The notes under the pieces are model-generated. The model made no database searches and had not been told where the DNA came from. It was given only the letters and a program-made list of their open reading frames with translations. Shown here piece by piece: positions 57,074 through 64,000 of a DNA stretch of 64,000 nucleotides. Source of the DNA: Metridium senile (Eukaryota; Cnidaria; Anthozoa; Actiniaria; Metridiidae); NCBI GenBank assembly GCA_949775045.1, contig OX459105.1, positions 9,378,547-9,442,546 of the forward strand, in the 5' to 3' direction. The position numbers were made by a program, and so were the translations under genes. Numbering within the stretch: position 1 is the first letter of the stretch; each line of letters starts with the position of its first letter.

Positions 57074-58772
57074 TTACATTTGTGAAGATTTGATTTCGAG
57101 ATCGGGAAAAACGCGCGGATGTTTAGCTAGCCATGCACCTATATTCAAGTACTTCACAACAAAAGCCCTTATCGACTGCCTTAGCGACGCAGAGAACCTT
57201 ACATTCCCGTATGCAAAGAAACACGGGTTTACGCACGCGTTAACCACGAGACACATCGGCGGAAGCCACCGACGTAAAATGGTGTTCGGGATGTCGTCAA
57301 GTGGAGTGTAAAGCTCTAGCGTAGTGAAAAATAACATGGATAGATTTGGTAGAGCAAAGCATACAAAGTTAGTCATTACAATGACTCCGATACGTTTCGC
57401 CAACTTTGCCTCGCGATGTACGTTAACTCTCCGTGAGGAGTCCCTTACGTAAACGTAAATACGGAAGTAAAGAAAAACTTCCACTACGTAAATGGCTAGG
57501 AAGGCTATCATTAGTCCTTGACCAACGAAAAAGCCTTTGCTTGGGGTGTAGTCCCTTAGTAATATGCACATAAAGTTCAAGGTTATTTTCTGATAGTCAA
57601 TAATCTGTAAAGGAATGGCAATGATCAATGCGATTACCCAGAAGAAAGGTAGAATCATCAACGACGTTTCTCTTTCGAGTTTCAACACTGGTTTCATGCA
57701 ATACACCGTTGCTAAGTAACGTTCGATGGTTACTAGGAGACACGTCAGAACACCCAGTGATTGCCCCATTAGGAAGATTACCCAGAATACACCGCAATTT
57801 GACATCGATTCGCGATAAGTCTTAATCTCTTGATAATCCGGAGAAACTTCGTGTCCCGAAGCTGTCCCAAGGGCGTAGACTCCGATGAGTAGGTCGCAGA
57901 ACGACAAATGAGCGATTAGCAAAAAGGGAACCATTTGTTGAAGCCTTGGTATAATTAAAATGGCGGACACGACAATGATATTCAAGACGACTGCTAAAGA
58001 GCCCAGTGCAAATACGATCCATCTTAGCCGACGAGCTGCACGGTAGCAGCGATCCGTTAGAAGCTTTTTTAAAGAAGAAATACTACTAACATCAATATTA
58101 AGTTGTTTATTTCCTTCGCAAACTCCTTCGTAAGCGACAAACGTCTTTCGTACAGATTCCAACTTATCCAGCTGATCGTCTGGGAAATATATACATTGCC
58201 TTTTAAATTTCCCGGTTAACTTTTTCTCTAGTATTTCTCTAGTAATGTTTGTTAATCGTGTTAAGTTGCAGTTTTTCAATGTTGGGCTAATGTTGAGGCC
58301 GATCAATGTGGTACAGTTTGTATTTATCTGGTCCTGGTGGATTGTCAGACCGTCGTTTTTTAGTACATTCAGTAGACGGAGTGATGGTAGATCCTTTAAC
58401 AATGACGTGTTCCATTTGTGTAGTTTGTTGTAACTTAAGTCCCTACAAACAATAATATAATATAATATATAATAAGATAATTGGCCATAAATCATAATAT
58501 AAAACCAGTCGGATATGTTTTAGAAAATGTTTTTTTTAATTGGTGTTTTAATTTTGTAAAGAGATATTAATAATCAATTAATCGGAACGCTAAAAACTAC
58601 AAAAAATACAAGAGAATTGGGTAGAATTCATGATATAAAACTAGTCGAATATGTTTTAGAACAGAAATTTTATTAATTCAGTGTTTTTGTAAAGAAATAT
58701 ATGAAGGTATCACCATCGGGACGCAAAAGTTGAATCATTGCAAAAAAAGAATCGAATCTAATTAAAATCACT

Positions 58773-58825
<53 letters not shown>

Positions 58826-58845
58826 CTGACTGACTGATTGGTTGG

Positions 58846-58903
<58 letters not shown>

Positions 58904-61900
58904 AGGGCAGGCTTGCTTGTTAATTAAAAAACGGACTCTCGCTAAACCAGACAATTCTCTTATTCCCAGCATTGTCCGTTTACAGAGGGTTTCCTGTCAG
59001 TATGAGGGCGCGTTATATTGCTGCCACGCAGTTTTCATGAGTTTGCCGGTAATTTATAAGGGCTTGAAGTGCCTACGAGACCATCACTTTTGGTTTCCTA
59101 GAATTGTTAAATCGTAAAGATATTCGATCTGCCGTTTATCAGACTTTTTTAGCTTGCTTTAAAATAACATCCTCTTCTTTAATATAACATACCACTTTAA
59201 TGCCTTCTGGTTTTTTTTTTGGTAGATAGATAGAGGTAGATATGGTAATACAAACTTATTTGATTTGAATAACAATAGCTAGCCCCTCAAAAAAAAAAAG
59301 GCGTTATAGTTAATTTGAAAGTAATAAATATGCTTTCCTGTTACTGACTTTCTGCCATCAAAGAAAGCTATATATGTACTTACAGGTGATGTAGAGAGTC
59401 GAGATTTTCAAACGCCCCATCCTGAATGTCTTCTATCATATTATGGTCCAGATATCTGTAAGCAAAAATGCGTAAATAGAGTTAATGTAAGAACCTAGAA
59501 TTAAAGAACCATTCTCGGGAACCCAGGGGTAATCTTTTGTCGCTCGTTTCTCGCTAAACGAGCGACAGAAGATTACCCCTGGGTTCCCGAGGATGTTAAA
59601 GAACTTGCATGATAATTAGGCTAACATTTCAAAACAGGTTCTAATTTTACTGAGCGAATAGGCTCAAAACTGGAAATGTATACACCTAATTGCAAGAACG
59701 TTGTCCTGACTTTTGTAATTTAGTGAGAAAGGAGTAAGACAAAAGAAGATCACTCAAGCTGAACTCTTTAATTTCTTCAAGAAAAAGTTCAGCTTGAGGG
59801 ATTTTCTTTTGTGTTTTAATTCCTTTCGGGAGCTAAATTACAAAAGTCAGGACAACGTTCTTGCAATTAGGTGTAAATAAAATAAGCTCTTCACAAAGTA
59901 ATCGAAATGCCCAGAGCCCTGGAACAGTCATTCAGATTAAATTATATATATAAATTATACACCACACCTGCCGAAAAAGAGTCGCTTTTTTCGAAAGAAA
60001 TTAAGACCTATTTAAGAACCAGCTTAGCCCAATTAATTTCCTGGTATAGTAAACACCATTTACATAAGAACCTGTTTCCATTTACATAAGAACCTGTTTA
60101 GGCTAACTTGAAAATCCTAGGTTCCTTTACGGAGTTTTATTGTCTCAAGTAAATGTAATCTTTGTTTCTATAACTTAAATCGTCCAACATCCCAATGTTT
60201 TGTGATAATACATTTGTAACGGAATAGAAAGTGTATTTGATGGGATTGTTTCTTGGAAAAAGTGCTAAATTAATGATGATAGAATTGCCTCATCAAGTAT
60301 ATTCAAGTAGAATTTGACTAATCCCTAATCAAAAGAGCTGATGGTTTAGTATTCAGTGTTCCTTTTCGATGAATATCAGGAATTATAAAATACTTGATAT
60401 AAATCACGCGCTCTGGTCGATTGGCTGAGAAGCGTTAATCTCTATAACTCAACAGGGCACGTAACGTCTATTCATTTGATTTTAAAGCCGAATATTTTCT
60501 AAAAGAAATAGAAAACTCAGCAGCAGTGCTCTGTAGAGTTTAATCTATTGCAATGTTTTTGAAGACTCGAGAAGCGCTGAGAAGTATTAATCTATTTGAG
60601 CAATAGAGCACGCTTCCTCGTTTTCTATTTATTCATACAATTTTATAAAATTAAATTCATAACTTTTCTAATTTCTTTTTGTTTGAAATTACAAGTGTGT
60701 AATATTTTTAATATTGCTGACATTCTCAAGTGTGCACCAGGATCTTTTAAAACGACATATTGCGACATATTCGGTCATTAGAAAATGAACTTATTGTATG
60801 ATTTCATATGCACGGCTGACAATTCTCGACTAGATTTAGAGAGAGAGAGAGAGAGAGAAATAATTCCTAATCCTTTATTGTTGTAATGTATATTATACAC
60901 TTCTATCTTCGTTTACATATGTAATTTTATATTTTTTTGTATATATGATTTTCGGAACTAATTACTGGTTGAACACAACGTACGCAAATCCCCTATGCAA
61001 ACAGAAGAGTGTTCGTCTTTGGCTGAAAGGACTTTACTGATTACTTTGGACAAAAATATTATTTATATTTAATATCGAGGTGCTAATTTGGTAAGTGAAA
61101 TCGCAAAGAAAAAAGTAATGATTAAGTGTACAGCATAAATATATATTCGTCACAAGAACTTCACATGTAAAATTTTAATTTAGGACTGAACAGTTATTGC
61201 TTGGACAGCTCAGTTTGGTCAGATCAATATTTTTTCAGCTGTTCGAACAAATTAAAGAAACTGAAATAATTTTTAAACACTTACAGTTTTCGAAGATTTT
61301 GGAATTGTTGGAAATCGTCTTTCTTTACTGTCTTGAGAGAGTTGTGTGACAAGGACCTGAAATACAAACCGTACATGTCTTTTTTTGTTGATATTTTTAC
61401 AAAGTAACATGAATATGAATATAATATAACTAAGTACCTTTAAAAAAATGCTATCAGTATTGTTTTATGCATGGAATAAAGTGCAAATAAAAGGAACCAA
61501 AGTAGATTCTATATATCTAATAGGTTTTTTTTTATTTGTAACTAACTAAAATACAAATCGTAAATGCTATACATAATATGAAAAATAATATAGTTAGATC
61601 TTTTGAAAAAAACGTATCAGTATTGTTTAATGCATGGAATGGAGCGTAAATAATTTATCCATAAAAAGGAACCAAAGTAGATTCTATATGTCTAATAGTT
61701 TGTTTATTTGTAACAGAAACACATATCGTAAATGCTATAAATAATATGAATTTGAAAATAATATAGCTAGCCCTAGAAAAAAAAACTTATCAGTATTTTT
61801 AAATGGAGGGAATATATAGAGCGCAAAACTTTAACTATACAAAGAAATCCAAAGTATATTATATATATACATAAGAGTTTTTCTTTATAACTTTCCTATA

Positions 61901-62559
61901 AGAGACAGCATACATTGTAAACGAAACAATGCCTCGTTCAAACTTGTGAGGAGTGGTGTGTGAAAAATAGTGAGGTAGTGAGTGTCAGCAGAATAGCTAG
62001 CCATTACGTGGATGCTGTGAAAAATACTAGTGTCATTATAATAAACTTTGTAATTGTCTGATGGTGCTTGATTTATATATAGCCCCAAAAGATATGTTCA
62101 ACTGAACACATTTTTGTTTCAAAATATTTTTTTTTCGTTAAGCGTTTTTTGCAAGATCGAACTTAGTAGATCGATATCTCGTTTATCTTCTTTCCCATTT
62201 GTAACATTATGTTAAACATTTTAAATGTTTCCAAATATTTCTTTATATGCTTTTTAGATTATCATCAATCAGTATATGTACCTAATTCAGAAGGAATTAC
62301 TACTAGCTAGCAGCAAATATATGTGTACTTACAGTGAATGCGTGTTTGGTGGAAATCTGATGCGCTTTAGTTCAGCAATTTCATTGATTCTACAGCTAAA
62401 TGAATATCCCAAATTTCCATTCGATAAATCAGTCCCATCGCATTTACAGGTTGTAAAAAATGAACTATTCACCAGATCTTTCGGCATGGAGCAATTTCCT
62501 GAAACGAACGCAATCACTGTCGAAAAGACAAACGCCAAAAATACCGAAGACATATTCAA
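57074..62559 (-). CDS. Leucine-rich-repeat class A GPCR (LGR/relaxin-receptor-like), 4 exons, 579 aa
   Basis: Plasma-membrane receptor. Exons in transcript order: 62559-62333, 61356-61285, 59455-59384, 58442-57074; every intron is phase 2 and the sum is 1740 nt. Residues 1-21 look like a signal peptide, followed by a Cys-rich N-terminal cap (Cys 23, 38, 40, 56). The two 72-bp exons each encode one 24-residue leucine-rich repeat (LSHNSL, LDHNMI); a third repeat (LSYNKL) opens the last exon. A Cys-containing hinge follows, then seven membrane segments starting near residue 264. Class A marks: ERY (364-366) in place of DRY, NPCFF at 529-533 in place of NPxxY, CFALP in TM6, and extracellular Cys near 340 and 416. 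Only three repeats and no LDL-A module, so it is smaller than vertebrate RXFP or LGR receptors. Ligand unknown. The start is the first Met before a hydrophobic core. Confidence 0.9.
58777..58902. repeat. TTGA tetranucleotide array
   Basis: About 30 units with a short CTGA/TTGG interruption, in the last GPCR intron. Confidence 0.95.
59511..59594. mobile_element. Foldback MULE-type element, CCTCGGGAACCC family
   Basis: 84-bp hairpin flanked by TTAAAGAAC on both sides, a 9-bp duplication. GPCR intron 2. Confidence 0.85.
59681..59874. mobile_element. Foldback MITE, TACACCTAATTGC ends
   Basis: TACACCTAATTGCAAGAACG and CGTTCTTGCAATTAGGTGTA are exact inverses; CCTGACTTTTGTAATTTAG arms. Confidence 0.9.
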
Positions 62560-62729
62560 TCTGAGCTGTTTGCGTTTCGTTTGACAAAGTCAGGACTATC
62601 TTGGTGTATGGCCAGGTGGCGGGAGCTGGAAACTGTGTAATCAATATTTCTTAATTTGTGTTTGGCGATTGGCTGAGCGGTTTTCCTTATGCCAGTTATA
62701 TTCTCACCCTAAGTAGCATTATTTACTTG

Positions 62730-63710
62730 CTCTAATGATGAGACAGTTTTTCTTCCGGTGAAAGTGAATATTGTTTGTGCAGGTTTTTGAATTTGTACAC
62801 AGTTTCTCACAGCGTACAGTGTATTTTTAGTTCTACTGCGTCATATGTTTTTTTTTAACTTTATACAGCGTCCTATGCCAAGTTGTCTAATGCTCAAGGC
62901 ATGTTTTCGATAGTCTATATTAATTTTTTTTAATACGGACGTGGCTTGTATCGTAGTTTTCTTCCCGTGAAAGTGAATATTGCTTGTGCAGGTTTTTGAA
63001 TTTGTACACAGTTTCTCACAGCGTACAGTGTATTTTAGTTCTACTGCGTCATATGTGTTTTTTTAACTTCACGTACAGCGTCCTATTCCAGGTTCTCTAA
63101 TACTTCAAGGCATGTTTTCGATAGTCTACATTGAGTTTGTTTTAACTCGGACGTGACTTCAATCGTAGTTTTCTTCCGGTGAAAGTGAATGTTGTTTGTG
63201 CAGGTTTTTGCAATGTTACGGCAAAGTTTCTCACAACGGTGTATTTCTAGTTCTGCTGCGTCATATGTTTTTTTAAACTTTACTGCGTCCTCTATGCCAA
63301 GCCGGTATCTAATGCTCAAGGCATGTTTTCGATAGTCTACATTATGCTTGTTTTTTAACTCGGACATGGCTTGTATCGTAGTTTTCTTCCGGTGAAAGTG
63401 AATGTTGTTTGTGCAGGTTTTTGCAATTTTACGGCAAAGTTTCTCACAACGGTGTATTTCTAAATTCACAATGCGTCATATTGTATTTTTAAACTTTTCT
63501 GCGTCCTATCTGCCAAGTTCTTCCATGCTGCTTCAGGCCATTCTCGTACCCAGAGACCAATTCGGTCGTTCATCTCTCCCTTAAAATTGTACAAAGTTTC
63601 TCACACCGGTACGTGTATTTTTTAATATGCATGCCAAACTCTTCCACTGCTTCAAGGCATGTTTTTGATAATAATATTCTACATAAACTCTGTTTTAACT
63701 CGAAGAGCGT
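62730..63710 (-). repeat. 213-bp tandem repeat with coding character
   Basis: About five units; GTGAAAGTGAATRTTGYTTG recurs near 62759, 62967, 63180 and 63392. On the minus strand a 128-residue open frame (63469-63083) spans nearly two units of 71 residues, with HRCEKLCR, IAKTCTNNIHFHRKK and DYRKHALSIRYRLG repeated. Other units keep the same residues but carry stops or shifts. I do not recognise the domain; it may be a decayed repeat-protein exon. It lies upstream of the GPCR start. Confidence 0.6.
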
Positions 63711-64000
63711 ATTTTCTTTTACGATACGAGAATTGTTTACTGGTTAACACCATCTTTTTCTAAGTACATATTGAAACTTGTAAATGTAAAAGAAAAATAT
63801 GCTAATTAACCTGAAGTAGTTTAAAACTAATCAAAAATGGACGTAGAAGATTCGTAATATATAAAATATGAACGGCCGTTCTGTATGGGGTGGTTGGTTA
63901 TTATAGAGAGGGGTGTAAGGGTTTGAGGGTATGCGGTTTCGAGTTACTTTTGGTAAAGGTATCGGGCCAGCGGTAAAAACCCCTTAAAGATAGCGGGTGT
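63711..64000. other. Nothing recognised
   Basis: A+T-rich, then a G-rich end (GGGGTGGTTGG, GAGGGGTGTAAGGG). No gene seen. Confidence 0.5.

Noticed and set aside
57822..58022. Secondary frames across the GPCR exon
   Set aside because: Shadows of the 7TM coding sequence.

Overview
The window is eukaryotic nuclear DNA, A+T-rich, with short exons, long repeat-filled introns and a 200-base assembly gap (56282-56481). The gene set and the tRNA-derived SINE tails fit a cnidarian, most likely an anthozoan (stony coral or sea anemone). That placement rests on recognising repeat and protein style, not on a database search.

Region 1 (1-22.7 kb) carries a minus-strand cluster of small two-exon genes for short secreted proteins: gene A (2648-4594), gene B (11408-12364), gene C (14789-15951) and a decayed copy D (19215-20101). 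Each has a signal-peptide exon ending in a Gly-Lys-Arg stretch and a phase-0 junction. Genes A, B and C have a TATA box just upstream. The second exon of B, C and D carries a C-x14-C pair in a probably helical segment. I do not recognise the family. The rest of this region is foldback elements, SINEs and simple repeats.

Region 2 (22.7-54.5 kb) holds two plus-strand housekeeping genes in tandem. PRPF38A (pre-mRNA splicing factor 38A, 9 exons, 347 aa) is followed 1.2 kb later by nardilysin (NRDC, M16 zinc metalloprotease, 41 exons, 1038 aa). Both reconstruct in frame from start to stop with consensus splice sites. Their introns hold many palindromic DNA-transposon derivatives.

Region 3 (54.5-64 kb) holds simple-sequence DNA (ATC and CAACAACCACA arrays), the gap, a minus-strand leucine-rich-repeat GPCR of the LGR/relaxin-receptor type (4 exons, 579 aa), and a 213-bp tandem repeat that keeps an open frame over two units.

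The three recognised genes have no evident shared pathway. The most unusual content is the unrecognised secreted-peptide cluster, a dispersed repeat with a hammerhead-ribozyme-like core, and a set of foldback elements that share about 25-bp ends but carry different cores, some of them joined end to end.
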